A stretch of 64,000 nucleotides of DNA from Streptomyces chattanoogensis (GCF_001294335.1 NZ_LGKG01000151.1:1-64000); one strand, 5' to 3'; numbered from the stretch's first letter, positions 36,149-46,067 are shown. Notes: generated by a model not told the origin, from the sequence alone. A program made the numbers and translations.

Positions 36149-37062
36149 AGCGCACCGCCCACCGCGGCGGCCGGCCGGGCCGGCGGAACGGTCGCCGTGG
36201 CAGCCGGTACGACGGCCGGGTACCCCGCAAGGGCCTGCCCATCGCCCGTACGCGCGAGCCGCAGCACCGCCTCCCCCACCCGGGCCACCGCATCGGGCAC
36301 CTGACGGAAGCTGGGGAAGTCATTGACGTCCACGACCACCGGTCCGTCCGGCCCGAGCAGGATGTCGGCGCCGTACAGATCCAGCCCGTAGACCTCGCCG
36401 ATCTCGGCGGTGATCCGGGCGATTTCGGGGGTGAGCGGGACCAGGCGTTCGCGGACGGTGTGCGCCGGGTGCAGCGGTGAGCGGCGTTCGGTGGCGTACA
36501 GATCGCCGGCGACGCTGTACACCTTCAGATCGGTGCCGGAATTGGGGACGTACGGCTGCGCGATGAGCAGCCCCCCGACGGCAGGGCCGGCCTCCGCGAA
36601 CCCCGGGTCCAGCAGCCGGTCCGGCGAGGCGACCAGCCGTACGGCGCGGCCCGAGCTGCCGTCAGCGGGCTTGACCACCAGCGGGTATGCGGCCTGGGGC
36701 AGCTCCGCGAACTCCTCGGGCCGGACGGCCGCGTAGGTGTCCGGGACGGGCAGCCCGCTGCGGCGTCCGATCACCGCCGCCAGCGCCTTGTCGCGTACGC
36801 CCCGGATCGCCCGTGCGTCGTTCACCGTCGTCAGGCCGACGGTGGCGGCGGCTTCCAGGAGGGTGAGGCCGGGACCGCCGGAGACGGTCTTGAGGATCCA
36901 GGCGTCGTGGCTGCCCGCCCGGATCGCCTCCGATATCCGGATCAGCGACCGGCCCGGCCAGACCACGTCCACCTGGTGTCCCCAGGCGCTGAGTTGGCGG
37001 ATCACATCCAGCGGCATGCCGTCGTGGCGGTACTGCTCCTCCACCAGGAAGCAGAGTTTCAT
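36145..37062 (-). CDS. ATP-grasp ligase (first of a pair)
   Basis: A 305-residue ATP-grasp protein starting MKLCFLVEEQYRHDG. The ATP-binding region is YPLVVKPADGSSGRAVRLV, followed by QPYVPNSGTDLKVYSVAGD, and the metal-binding end is LYGADILLGPDGPVVVDVNDFPSF. It is coupled to the next ATP-grasp gene by a four-base overlap, so two ligases are made together. No precursor peptide, carrier protein or amino-acid biosynthetic partner is visible close by. Candidates are lysine/glutamate-type tailing ligases or RiPP-like ligases; this is open. Confidence 0.85.
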   Translation of the reverse strand: MKLCFLVEEQYRHDGMPLDVIRQLSAWGHQVDVVWPGRSLIRISEAIRAGSHDAWILKTVSGGPGLTLLEAAATVGLTTVNDARAIRGVRDKALAAVIGRRSGLPVPDTYAAVRPEEFAELPQAAYPLVVKPADGSSGRAVRLVASPDRLLDPGFAEAGPAVGGLLIAQPYVPNSGTDLKVYSVAGDLYATERRSPLHPAHTVRERLVPLTPEIARITAEIGEVYGLDLYGADILLGPDGPVVVDVNDFPSFRQVPDAVARVGEAVLRLARTGDGQALAGYPAVVPAATATVPPARPAAAVGGAL

Positions 37063-37293
37063 CGGTACACCTTCATCACCCTCGCGGACGCCGCATGACG
37101 CACCAGGATCCCATGCGGCACTCGGGCAACAAGCTGGGGACCGCGCGGTGAGCTCCCTTCCGTTTCCCGGCGTCCACGCCGTGTTTCGGCGGCGTTACGC
37201 CACCCCCGGCGCCCCGCTCCGGCGCCCTGACCTGGGCGGCACCGGACGCCGCCGAGGGCTGCGCCACCCGCCTCCCCACCTCGTAAATCCCGC

Positions 37294-38904
37294 ATGTCGG
37301 AAGCCTTGTTCCGCTTCTGGCGCGGTCCTAAGGTCGGGCCACCCCGGGGACGGATCGGCAAGAGATCGGCACGACAAGCACGACAAGAGGTCGGCAAGCG
37401 GTACGTACACGTACCGGAGTACGGGAAGCAGGCGAGCGGGTTGGCGAACGAACAGCACAGCGGCTTCGGGCGGCGTGGGTTTCTGGCCGGTGTGGGCGGG
37501 CTCATGGGCGCATCGGGCATCGGCGGTACGGGCACGGCGCACGCCGCCGCCCCGCACGACGCCCCGGGGAAGCCGGACGGCGGGCCGCGGCCCGCACACT
37601 TCCACGGCACCCGGCAGCTGCTGATACCCGAGCTGCTGCTCCTGCCGGACGGTCCGGTGCGGGGCCGGGCCGTGCTCGTGGAGGGCGGGAAGTTCCGCGC
37701 CATCGGGCCGGCCGAACAGCTCATCACCGCACACCGGGACCTGCGGCCGGTGCGCCTCGACGGCCATCTGCTCATGCCGGGCTTCGTCGACGCCCACCAT
37801 CACCTCACCCAGAGCTTCGGCAAGGCCCAGTCGTTCGGCCAGCCCTCGGAGATCTTCAAGACGATCTGGGAGCCGCTGGAGCACGCGCTGGACGAGGAGA
37901 CCGCCTATCTCTCGGCGAAACTGGCCGCCCTGGACGCGCTGCGCGGCGGCTTCACGACCGTCGCGGACGCCGGTACCCGCGCTCCGGTCGATGTGGCGGC
38001 GGTGGCGAAGGGCACCGAGGAGGCCGGTATTCGCTGCGTGCTCTCCAAAATCGTCTCCGATGGGCAGGGCGGGCCCGCGCACCTGGCGCGGTGGGACAAG
38101 CACCCGCTGATTCATCCGTCACTGGCGATCGCCGTCCCCGAGAACGCCACCGCCTCTGTCATCAAGAACACCGCGGAGCTGTGTGCGGATGCAGGCGCGG
38201 TCCTCCAGATCCACGTCAACGAACATCTCGCCTCCGTGGAGCGGTCGCTGAAGAGCGTCGGCCGCCGCCCCGTCGACTATCTGCACCACATCGGCGCCCT
38301 CGGGCCGCATGTTCTCGGTGCGCACGCCACCCTGCTCACCCCGGCGGAGATGCGCATGCTGGCCGACTCCGGCGCGGCGATCAGCTACAACCCCGTGGCC
38401 AGCGCCTGGAAGGGCAATGCCGTCGCCCAGGCCACCATGCTGGCCGCGCTGGACGTACGGTTCGGACTCGGCACCGACGGCACCCGGGGCGACGGCTTCC
38501 GGCTGCTCGACGCGGCGGAGTCGGCGCAGCGGCTGACCGTCGGGCTGGCGACCGGGGACTCGGTGTGCGGGGCCGGGCGCCTGTGGCTGGAGCATGCGAC
38601 GTCCCGCAGCGCCGACGCGCTCGGGCTGGGCAAGGTCACCGGGGAGATCGCCGTCGGCAAGGCCGCCGACTACCTCCTTGTGGACATCAACGTCCCGGAA
38701 CTCACCCCTTCCTACGATCTGCAGTGGGAACTCGTCCGCCTGGCGAACCGCGATCTGATCACCGCGGTGGTGGTCGGCGGCCGGCTGCGGCTGTGGGAGG
38801 GCTGGCCCACGGACTGGGACGCCCGCGCCCTGGTGGAACGGGCGGCGAAGGTGGGGCCGGAGGTCGTACGGAAGGCCCAGATACAGCGCGTCGAGCCGCG
38901 GTAG
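37294..38904 (+). CDS. Tat-exported amidohydrolase family protein
   Basis: Metal-dependent hydrolase of the amidohydrolase superfamily, TrzN/cytosine-deaminase-like. Metal ligands are the histidines in PGFVDAHHHL, His in QIHVNEH, a further His in LGAHATLL and Asp in FGLGTDGTRGDG. A twin-arginine signal reads GFGRRGFLAGVGGLMGASG, but 57 residues precede it from the ATG at 37294. An in-frame TTG at 37441 would put the signal at a normal position and is probably the true start. Likely substrates are ring-amine or guanidine compounds. Confidence 0.82.
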   Translation: MSEALFRFWRGPKVGPPRGRIGKRSARQARQEVGKRYVHVPEYGKQASGLANEQHSGFGRRGFLAGVGGLMGASGIGGTGTAHAAAPHDAPGKPDGGPRPAHFHGTRQLLIPELLLLPDGPVRGRAVLVEGGKFRAIGPAEQLITAHRDLRPVRLDGHLLMPGFVDAHHHLTQSFGKAQSFGQPSEIFKTIWEPLEHALDEETAYLSAKLAALDALRGGFTTVADAGTRAPVDVAAVAKGTEEAGIRCVLSKIVSDGQGGPAHLARWDKHPLIHPSLAIAVPENATASVIKNTAELCADAGAVLQIHVNEHLASVERSLKSVGRRPVDYLHHIGALGPHVLGAHATLLTPAEMRMLADSGAAISYNPVASAWKGNAVAQATMLAALDVRFGLGTDGTRGDGFRLLDAAESAQRLTVGLATGDSVCGAGRLWLEHATSRSADALGLGKVTGEIAVGKAADYLLVDINVPELTPSYDLQWELVRLANRDLITAVVVGGRLRLWEGWPTDWDARALVERAAKVGPEVVRKAQIQRVEPR

Positions 38905-38954
38905 CGCGAGGAACCGGGAAACGGACGGGGCGGTGGCCGGCCGTCAAGGGCCGG

Positions 38955-40469
38955 TCACCGCTCCTTCGGCATCCACCACCCGACCACCAGCGCCGCGGCC
39001 GCAACTCCCCCGGCCAGCCCCAGAGTTGCGGTATGCATCCCGCCCGTGAACGCCTCGACGGCCGCCTCCCGCACCCGGCCGTCCGCCGTACGGGCCTCGG
39101 CCGCCGCCACCGTCGTCGGATGGCCGGGCCCCGCCAGCACCGCGGGCAGCCGCGCCGTGAACACGGCCGTGGTGATCGTCCCCGTCACCGCGATGCCGAG
39201 CGCACTCCCCAACTCCCGCGCCAGGCTCTGCAGTCCGGACCCGGTGCCCGCCCGGTCGGCGGGCAGCGCAGCCATCATGGCGTGCGAAAGGAGCGGCGTG
39301 GCGATGCCGCAGCCCAGCGCGGTGAGCCCGGCACCGAGGGCGTAGAGCGCGTACGGGGTACGGGCACCGGCGGCGGAGACCGTGGCCAGTCCGCCCGCCA
39401 GCACGCCCATGCCGACGACGACCGTGCCGCGCCGCCCGCACCCCCGCTCCAGCAGCAGCCCGCACCGCGGCCCGGCCAGCAACGCCGCCGCCATCGGCAG
39501 CAGCCGCACCCCGGCCCCCAGCGCCCCGTACCCCTTGGCGTACTGCAGATACTGGCCGTTCAGATAGAAGAGCCCGAACATGCCGGTGAACAGCGCCGCC
39601 ATGCCCACCGCCCCCGCGCGCACACCGGGGCGCGCGAACAGCCTCGGGTCGAGCAACGGCTCGGCGACCCGCAGTTCGTGCCGCACCCAGGCGGTCAGCA
39701 ACACCCCCGCCGCGGCCAGCGTCCCCAGTACCACCGGACTCCCCCACCCGGACTGCGGCCCCGCCACGATCCCGTACAGCAGCGCGAGAAATCCGCCGGT
39801 CAGCAGCGCGCTGCCGAGCGGTGCGGCCGGGCGCGGACGGCGCGCGGTGACCGGGGTGACCACGGCGACCAGCAGCAGGGCGGCCAGCGCGAGCGGCACC
39901 AGGCAGGCGAACAGCGTGCGCCAGGTGCCGTACTGAAGGGCCGCGCCGCCGCCGACGTTCCCCAGTACGGCGGCGAGCCCGGTCATCGACGCCCAGACGG
40001 CGATGGCCCTGCGGCGCGGCCCGTCCGCCGGCCCGTCCACCAGAAGCGCCAGCGTGGTGGGCAGTACGGCCGCCGCACCCGCCCCGGCGATCATCCGCCC
40101 CGCGATCAGCACACCGGCATGCGGCGCCACCGCGCACACCAACGAGCCGGCCGCGAAGACCGCCATCCCGCAGAGCAGCGTGCCCTTGCGCCCCCGCCGG
40201 TCGGCCAGCGCACCGGCGGGCACCAGCAGGCAGGCGAAGACGACGACGTATCCGTCCACCACCCAGACGACCGCCTCCGCGGAGGGGTGCAGCGTCCCGG
40301 CGGAGAGGCGGGGAATGGCCAGGTTCACGGCCGAGACCGCGCCGACGACCAGGGTGACGCACAGACACATGGCCACGGTCACCAGGGCGCGGGGGCCGCG
40401 CACCGGCCGCCCCCTACGCCGGGCGGGACCGGTCCGCACCCGTACCCCGTACCCGGTCGAGCGTCGCAT
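38955..40469 (-). CDS. MFS transporter, DHA2-like drug efflux
   Basis: A 504-residue major facilitator with about 14 membrane segments. Helix 1 contains the VNLAIPRLS variant of motif D1. The helix 2-3 loop reads GALADRRGRKGTLL (motif A), and motif C is GLAAVLGNVGGG. An EmrB/QacA-type exporter is most likely. Its first 56 bases overlap the end of the upstream GntR gene, so the true start may be internal (for example MCLCVTLVVG). The regulator and pump form an operon. Confidence 0.88.
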   Translation of the reverse strand: MRRSTGYGVRVRTGPARRRGRPVRGPRALVTVAMCLCVTLVVGAVSAVNLAIPRLSAGTLHPSAEAVVWVVDGYVVVFACLLVPAGALADRRGRKGTLLCGMAVFAAGSLVCAVAPHAGVLIAGRMIAGAGAAAVLPTTLALLVDGPADGPRRRAIAVWASMTGLAAVLGNVGGGAALQYGTWRTLFACLVPLALAALLLVAVVTPVTARRPRPAAPLGSALLTGGFLALLYGIVAGPQSGWGSPVVLGTLAAAGVLLTAWVRHELRVAEPLLDPRLFARPGVRAGAVGMAALFTGMFGLFYLNGQYLQYAKGYGALGAGVRLLPMAAALLAGPRCGLLLERGCGRRGTVVVGMGVLAGGLATVSAAGARTPYALYALGAGLTALGCGIATPLLSHAMMAALPADRAGTGSGLQSLARELGSALGIAVTGTITTAVFTARLPAVLAGPGHPTTVAAAEARTADGRVREAAVEAFTGGMHTATLGLAGGVAAAALVVGWWMPKER

Positions 40470-41229
40470 GCAGGGTCAGCCGGTCCCCCCGCAGATGAAT
40501 GAACTCCAGGTCGGCGGGGCGTCCGTCGGCGAGCCGGGTGAGCCGTTCGACGGCCAGCACCGCGCCGCCCCCGGGCATCGCCAGCACCGCACACGTCGCC
40601 GGATCCGCGACCACGGCCTGAACGGACACCTCGGCCCGCCCCAGCCGCACCCCGACCCCGGTCTCGATCAGATCGAAGACGTCCTGCCGCTCCAGCGCGT
40701 CCCTCCCCCGCGCCAGCAACGGCTCCCCCACCTCCGGGATGAGATAGGTGCAGTCCAGCGACAGCGGCGCGCCGTCCACCCGCCGCAGCCGCTCCAGATA
40801 GACGGCCGGGCTCCCCTCCGCCAGCCCCAGCCGCCGGGCCACCGATCCCGGCGGCCGTACGACCCCGGCCTCCCGCACCTCGTTGACGACCGCTCCGTGG
40901 CGCCGCAGCACCTCGGCGAGACCGGACAGTTCCCCGAGCGGATGCTCGTACGCCCGCCCGACCACCACCGTCCCCACACCCCGCCGCCGTACCACCAGCC
41001 CCTCGTCGCGCAGCAGCCCCAGCGCCTCCCGCACCGTGTTCCGCGACGCCCCGAACTCCGCGATCAGCGCCCGCTCGTCCGGCAGCACCCCGCCCGGAAA
41101 CGCCCCCCGCAACACCTGCCGCCGCAGCACATGCGCCACCCGCCGGGCCCGGTCGGCCCGCGTCAGCGACTCGCCGGCCGCCGCACCGTCCCCGTACGCG
41201 TCCCCGTCCCCCGGCTTCGGACCACCCAC
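40414..41229 (-). CDS. GntR/UTRA (HutC-type) transcriptional regulator
   Basis: A 271-residue repressor from the GTG at 41229, chosen because GAGGAGG lies just ahead; an ATG at 41274 is also in frame. The winged HTH is VAHVLRRQVLRGAFPGGVLP followed by ASRNTVREALGLLRDEGLV. The C-terminal UTRA effector domain has the typical YLERLRRVDGAPLSLDCTYL segment. It precedes and overlaps the MFS pump gene, which it probably controls. The effector is unknown. Confidence 0.88.
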   Translation of the reverse strand: MGGPKPGDGDAYGDGAAAGESLTRADRARRVAHVLRRQVLRGAFPGGVLPDERALIAEFGASRNTVREALGLLRDEGLVVRRRGVGTVVVGRAYEHPLGELSGLAEVLRRHGAVVNEVREAGVVRPPGSVARRLGLAEGSPAVYLERLRRVDGAPLSLDCTYLIPEVGEPLLARGRDALERQDVFDLIETGVGVRLGRAEVSVQAVVADPATCAVLAMPGGGAVLAVERLTRLADGRPADLEFIHLRGDRLTLHATLDRVRGTGADRSRPA

Positions 41230-41422
41230 AGAGCCTCCTCGCCCACCACCCATGTCACGGCCACGCACAGCCATCCACGCCCACCGACGCTAGGCACCGC
41301 AGATTGCGGCGACGTTACGCCACCCCATCTGACCTGCATCGATGTATCACCTGCGAGTTTGCGGGCGAGGGCGGGCGCAACGCCACCCCCTGCACCGCCC
41401 CACGGGTCGCTACGGTGGCGCC

Positions 41423-41941
41423 ATGCCCAACAAAGCCGCCCCTTTCGACACACTGGACCGCCAGATCGTCGCGGCCCTGACGGAGAACGGACGGGCCAGC
41501 TTCGCGGAGATCGGCGCGGCCATCGGGCTGTCGTCCACCGCGGTCAAACGCCGGGTCGACCGGCTGCGCGAAACCAACGTGATCACCGGCTTCTCCGCCA
41601 CCGTGCGACCCGCCGCGCTGGGCTGGCTCACCGAAGCCTACGTCGAGGTGTACTGCGACAGCGCCGCACCGCCCCGCCGCCTCGCGGAGGTCGTCCGCAA
41701 CCACCCGGAGATCGCCGCCGCGATGACCGTGACCGGCGGCGCCGATGCCTTGCTGCACGTCAGGGCCAGGGACGTGGAGCACTTCGAGGAGGTCCTGGAG
41801 CGGATCAGGACCGAGCCGTTCATCCGCAAGACGATCAGCTACATGGTGCTGTCCCATCTACTCCCGGACAGCCCGGAAGCGGGCGCACGCCGCCCCGCCA
41901 CGCCCGCAGCCGCACCCGACAGCGCAGCAATCCAGCGCTGA
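41423..41941 (+). CDS. Lrp/AsnC family regulator
   Basis: A 172-residue Lrp-type protein from the ATG at 41423. The N-terminal HTH is LDRQIVAALTENGRASFAEI, then GLSSTAVKRRVDRLRE. The C-terminal RAM domain reads AMTVTGGADALLHVRARDVEHFEE. It lies 197 bases upstream of ddaH-rocD on the same strand and is likely their regulator, responding to arginine, ornithine or a derivative. Confidence 0.9.
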   Translation: MPNKAAPFDTLDRQIVAALTENGRASFAEIGAAIGLSSTAVKRRVDRLRETNVITGFSATVRPAALGWLTEAYVEVYCDSAAPPRRLAEVVRNHPEIAAAMTVTGGADALLHVRARDVEHFEEVLERIRTEPFIRKTISYMVLSHLLPDSPEAGARRPATPAAAPDSAAIQR

Positions 41942-42138
41942 CAGCCCCTCATACGCAGCATTCCTGCACCGATAAGCAGCCTTCGTTTCTTGTGGCCGGA
42001 ATCGGGCGCTCCGTACCGTGGAAGTCGCCCGAGTGACGATCAGTGACCTCCCATCACCCCTCGGTCACCTCTTCATCTCCGGGCACCCCGTTCATCCGCC
42101 CCACCTGCACACCGCGCAGGAAGCGAAGGGATGCTTCT

Positions 42139-42984
42139 GTGCCGACGAGCCGTGCGCCGCGCACCCGGCGCTATCTGGTCTGTGAACCCCGACACTTCGA
42201 CGTCCACTACGCCATCAACCCCTGGATGCGCGACGACGCCCAGGTGGACGCCGCCCTCGCGGCCCGCCAATGGCAAACCCTGATCCACACCTTCCGCGAC
42301 CACGGCCACCAGGTGGAGACCGTCGACCCGGTCCCCGGCCTCCCCGACATGGTCTTCGCGGCCAACTCCGCCCTCACCCTCTCCGGCAAGGTCTTCGGCT
42401 CCCGCTTCCACGCGCCGCAGCGCCGCCCGGAGTCCACCGAGTACGCGACGTGGTTCAAGGCGTCGGGATACGACGTCTACCAGCCGGAGTCGATCTGCGA
42501 GGGCGAGGGCGATCTCGTACCGGCCGGCCGCTACATCCTCGCCGGCACGGGCTTCCGCACGACCCGCGATGCCCATGCCGAGGTGCAGGAGTTCTTCGGC
42601 GTACCGACGATCGGCCTGCGCCTGGTGGATCCGTACTTCTACCACCTGGACACGGCCCTCTTCGTTCTCGACGAGCCCGCCGGGAGCGCCGGACCGGACG
42701 ACGACGCCCCGACCATCGCCTACTACCCCGAGGCGTTCTCCACCGGCAGCCGCGAGGTCCTCCAGCGCCTCTTCCCCCACGCGATCCTCGCCACCAGGGA
42801 CGACGCCATGGCCTTCGGCCTCAACTCCGTCTCCGACGGCCGCCACGTCTTCATCGCGCCCGGCGCGACCGACCTCATCGACCAGCTCACCGAGCGCGGT
42901 TACGTCCCCGTCCCCGTCGACCTCTCCGAATTCCACAAGGCCGGCGGCGGCATCAAATGCTGCACTCAGGAGATCCGCTCATGA
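42139..42984 (+). CDS. ddaH: dimethylargininase / amidinotransferase-fold hydrolase
   Basis: Guanidino-group hydrolase of the DDAH/arginine deiminase fold, 281 residues from the GTG at 42139 (AAGGGA seven bases before). The catalytic histidine is in YFYHLDTALF and the nucleophilic cysteine is in GGGIKCCTQEIR at the end. Acidic substrate contacts include the AANSALTLSG and EGEGDLVPAG segments. DDAH converts methylarginine to citrulline, but homologues acting on arginine derivatives are known. It overlaps rocD by four bases (ATGA). Confidence 0.88.
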   Translation: MPTSRAPRTRRYLVCEPRHFDVHYAINPWMRDDAQVDAALAARQWQTLIHTFRDHGHQVETVDPVPGLPDMVFAANSALTLSGKVFGSRFHAPQRRPESTEYATWFKASGYDVYQPESICEGEGDLVPAGRYILAGTGFRTTRDAHAEVQEFFGVPTIGLRLVDPYFYHLDTALFVLDEPAGSAGPDDDAPTIAYYPEAFSTGSREVLQRLFPHAILATRDDAMAFGLNSVSDGRHVFIAPGATDLIDQLTERGYVPVPVDLSEFHKAGGGIKCCTQEIRS

Positions 42985-44216
42985 CCGCACCCGCCCGTAT
43001 CGCCCGCCCCGGCACCCCCCGCTCGTCCGCCGAGCTGATCAAGTCCGAGGCCCCGGTCCTCGCCCACAACTACCACCCCCTCCCCGTGGTGATCGCGCGC
43101 GCCGAAGGCGTCTGGGTCGAGGACGTCGAAGGCCGCCGCTACCTCGACATGCTGGCCGGCTACTCGGCCCTCAACTTCGGCCACCGCCACCCGGACCTGA
43201 TCGAGGCCGCCCACCGCCAGCTCGACCAGCTCACCCTCACCTCGCGCGCCTTCCACCACGACCGCCTCGCCGGGTTCGCCGCCGGCCTGGCCGAGCTGAC
43301 CGGCCTCGACATGGTGCTCCCCATGAACACCGGCGCCGAGGCCGTCGAGAGCGGCGTCAAGGTGGCCCGCAAATGGGCGTACGACGTCAAGGGCATCCCC
43401 GCCGACCAGGCCACCGTCATCGTGGCGTCCGGCAACTTCCACGGCCGTACGACCACCATCATCAGCTTCTCCGACGACGACACCGCCCGCGCCGGCTTCG
43501 GCCCCTTCACCCCCGGCTTCCGCGTCGTCCCCTACAACGACATCCCCGCCCTCGAAGCCGCCATCGACTCCACCACCGCCGCCGTCCTGATCGAACCCAT
43601 CCAGGGCGAAGCGGGCGTCCGCATCCCCGACGACGGCTACCTCACCGCCGTGCGCGATCTGACCCGGCGCGAGAACTGCCTCCTGATCGCCGACGAGATC
43701 CAGTCCGGCCTGGGCCGCACCGGCCGCACCCTGGCCATGGACCACGAATCCGTCACCCCCGACATCCTCCTCCTCGGCAAGGCCCTCGGCGGCGGCATCG
43801 TCCCCGTCTCCGCCGTCGTGGCCCGCCGCGAGGTGATGAGCGTCCTCGGCCCCGGCCAGCACGGCTCCACCTTCGGCGGCAACCCCCTCGCGGCCGCGGT
43901 GGGTTCGGCCGTCATCGACCTCCTCGCCACCGGCGAATTCCAGGCCCGCGCCGCCGAACTCGGCAAGGTCCTCCGCGCCGGCCTGGAAGACCTGTCCACC
44001 CACGGCGTCACCGGCTTCCGCACCCGCGGCCTCTGGGCCGGCATCGACATCGACCCCTCCCTCGGCACCGGCCGCACCCTGTGCGAACGCCTCCTCCAGG
44101 AAGGCATCCTCGTCAAGGACACCCACGGCTCCACCATCCGCATGGCCCCGCCCCTGACCATCACCCGGGAGGAACTGGAGGGAGCGTTGGCGGGGTTGCG
44201 GAGGGCGTTGGCGTAG
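42981..44216 (+). CDS. rocD: ornithine aminotransferase
   Basis: Class III PLP aminotransferase turning ornithine into glutamate semialdehyde, 411 residues. The PLP lysine is in ILLLGKALGGGIVP, with the GAEAVESGVKVARKW phosphate-binding segment, LIADEIQSGLGRTG and the C-terminal MAPPLTITREEL. Coupled to ddaH by an ATGA overlap with an Lrp gene upstream, so the unit likely handles ornithine or arginine derivatives as nitrogen source. The sequence is slightly richer in C-ending codons than nearby genes. Confidence 0.95.
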   Translation: MTAPARIARPGTPRSSAELIKSEAPVLAHNYHPLPVVIARAEGVWVEDVEGRRYLDMLAGYSALNFGHRHPDLIEAAHRQLDQLTLTSRAFHHDRLAGFAAGLAELTGLDMVLPMNTGAEAVESGVKVARKWAYDVKGIPADQATVIVASGNFHGRTTTIISFSDDDTARAGFGPFTPGFRVVPYNDIPALEAAIDSTTAAVLIEPIQGEAGVRIPDDGYLTAVRDLTRRENCLLIADEIQSGLGRTGRTLAMDHESVTPDILLLGKALGGGIVPVSAVVARREVMSVLGPGQHGSTFGGNPLAAAVGSAVIDLLATGEFQARAAELGKVLRAGLEDLSTHGVTGFRTRGLWAGIDIDPSLGTGRTLCERLLQEGILVKDTHGSTIRMAPPLTITREELEGALAGLRRALA

Positions 44217-44356
44217 GAGCCCCCGTAGCGAGGGTTCTGCCGTACGGCGCCTGGCACTGACACCGGGCCCTGCGGCAGGACCCGGCCACGGACATCCTCC
44301 CCGGACGGCAAAGAGGGCCGATTCCTCTGGCAGTGCTGCTGACCCCCGAGGGGCCC

Positions 44357-44551
44357 TCAGTCGGCCTTCAGCGTCTCCACGAAGGAGGCCCAGGCGGCGG
44401 GGCCGAAGACGAGGTGGGGGCCAGCGGGGTCCTTGCTGTCCCGTACGGGAATGACACCGGCGAAGCCGTCGGCGACCTCTATACAGTCGCCTCCGTCCCC
44501 GCTGTAGCTGCTCTTGCGCCAGGTAGCCGCTTCGAAGGGGGTGTTCATCAT
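44357..44551 (-). CDS. DUF397 small acidic protein
   Basis: A 64-residue DUF397 protein with the hallmark ATWRKSSYSGDGGDCIEVADG and RDSKDPAGPHLVFGPAAWASFV. DUF397 proteins come as partners of Scr1/WhiJ-type XRE regulators and probably act as their inhibitors or co-regulators. It starts 27 bases after the XRE gene stop, so the two form one unit. Confidence 0.93.
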   Translation of the reverse strand: MMNTPFEAATWRKSSYSGDGGDCIEVADGFAGVIPVRDSKDPAGPHLVFGPAAWASFVETLKAD

Positions 44552-44577
44552 GCGTAGCCTCTCTTATTTCCGTGCTG

Positions 44578-45429
44578 CTACATGCTTCGCCGCACCTCGG
44601 CGATCAACTCGACACTGTCAGCCGGGCTCAGGGTGACCGACTGGAGCGAATCGAAGATGACCGCATACTGGGCCGTTTCTTCCTGAGCCTCCATGTAGAG
44701 CATCCCGGTACGGTGCTCTACTGACACCACCTCGGGATAGGTGGGGTTGGGAAAGCTGAAGAGCACGAACGCACAGGTCAGCCCGGCGTGTGCCCCGGCT
44801 CGGTCTGGGATGACTCTTATCTCAACCGAAGGGTGACCGGCCATGGCCTCCAGGTGCTCCAGTTGCTTACGCATCGCCTGGCGACCGCCGACCTGGACTC
44901 GGAGTGCCGCCTCGTTTTCGACCACGTACAAGCGAGGTGGGTCGGCGCGCTCCAACACCTCCTGCCGCTTCATGCGTGCCTCAAACAAGGCCTCCATCCC
45001 CTCGTGCCCAAGGTTTGAGGGACGAGTGGAGAGCACGGCGCGCGCATAGTCGGGGGTCTGCAAAAGCCCCGTGATGAGGGTGTTGTGGAAGGACCGAATG
45101 CAGGCCGCCGATTCCTCGTAGTGGATGAGGTCCGTTATCGACGGACGCACGAGCGCCGCGCGTCGCACCCACGCAGGCTCTCGTCTGCGCCTCGCCAGTG
45201 ACACCAGGTCGTCGACCTCGTCAGGATCGTCCACCTCATAGAACGTCAGCAGATCACGCAGCTCACCCAGCGAGATCCCAAGGCGTGCGTTCTCAACCCT
45301 GTTGATCTTCGTCCGGTGGCACCCGATGCGCTCGGCCGCCTCCTCCGGGCTCCTCCCCGCCTGCTCTCTGAACTCGACGAGCTTCGCAGCAAGGCGGCGA
45401 CGCCAAACCGGTGGACTTGCTCCGGCCAT
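44578..45429 (-). CDS. XRE-family regulator with DUF5753 (WhiJ/Scr1 type)
   Basis: A 283-residue DNA-binding protein; the ATG follows GAGAGGGGGG. The N-terminal XRE helix-turn-helix (AKLVEFREQAGRSPEEAAER, HRTKINRVENARLG) is followed by the DUF5753 effector domain (GLLQTPDYARAVL, EARMKRQEVLERADPP, VIPDRAGAHAGL). These genes sit in WhiJ/AbaA-like loci affecting sporulation and antibiotic production. The divergent neighbour encodes the frameshifted ATPase-like member of the same locus type; they share a 187-base promoter region. Confidence 0.92.
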   Translation of the reverse strand: MAGASPPVWRRRLAAKLVEFREQAGRSPEEAAERIGCHRTKINRVENARLGISLGELRDLLTFYEVDDPDEVDDLVSLARRRREPAWVRRAALVRPSITDLIHYEESAACIRSFHNTLITGLLQTPDYARAVLSTRPSNLGHEGMEALFEARMKRQEVLERADPPRLYVVENEAALRVQVGGRQAMRKQLEHLEAMAGHPSVEIRVIPDRAGAHAGLTCAFVLFSFPNPTYPEVVSVEHRTGMLYMEAQEETAQYAVIFDSLQSVTLSPADSVELIAEVRRSM

Positions 45430-45616
45430 GCGGCCCCCCTCTCAACACATCCGTGAGCAGAACACTAGCCCCTGCATGCGATGTTGGGACAAGTTCCAAT
45501 TGGACAGTTGCATTTCAGGCGAGTCCGGAGCAGTCTAGTTCGCGATCACACAGCGTCTCGTAACCGTTACGGCTGGGTGATCTTGACGCTCCGTCATGCG
45601 CACCAAGGGGATAGCC

Positions 45617-46067
45617 ATGTCCGCACGCGCCCGACCTGCTCTCACCACCCCCACCCCACCTCCCGCCGTGGCATACCGCTTACCCCCCTGACGGGCGGAG
45701 CGTCGGGTGGGCCCGCAAGGAGCTGAGACGGCATCTGCGGGTCTGGCACATCGGCGGAGAACTGGCCTACATCGCAGAGCTGTTGCTGTCCGAGCTGGTC
45801 ACCAATGCGGTGCAGGCGTCCACACCCGGCGCCACACCGCTCGGCATCCGCTTCGCGCTCGTCGATGGACGGCTCCGGCTGGCGGGGCGGGACGGGAGCG
45901 ACGAGCAACCCGTGATGAACCGAGACACCGAGGAGGACAAGGAATGTGGTCACGGCTTGGTATTGGTCGACGCCTTGGCGCACGGCTGGGGCGTCGACCG
46001 GCGCGCCACCGGAAAGACCGTGTGGGCGGAAGTGGCCGTCACTGTAAGGGGGTTGAGGTGCCGGTAG
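45617..46067 (+). pseudogene. RsbW-like ATP-binding protein, frameshifted
   Basis: The ATG at 45617 has a good site (AAGGGG) and reads MSARARPALTTPTPPPAVAY, then runs into a stop just after a six-C run at 45683-45688. Removing one C restores a continuous protein: DGRSVGWARKELRRHLRVW, N-box ELLLSELVTNAVQAS and G-box GHGLVLVDALAHGWG, ending at 46067 (about 149 residues). This is the anti-sigma-like ATPase common in WhiJ/AbaA loci. It could be a true pseudogene, a phase-variable tract or a base-calling error in the homopolymer. Confidence 0.75.
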
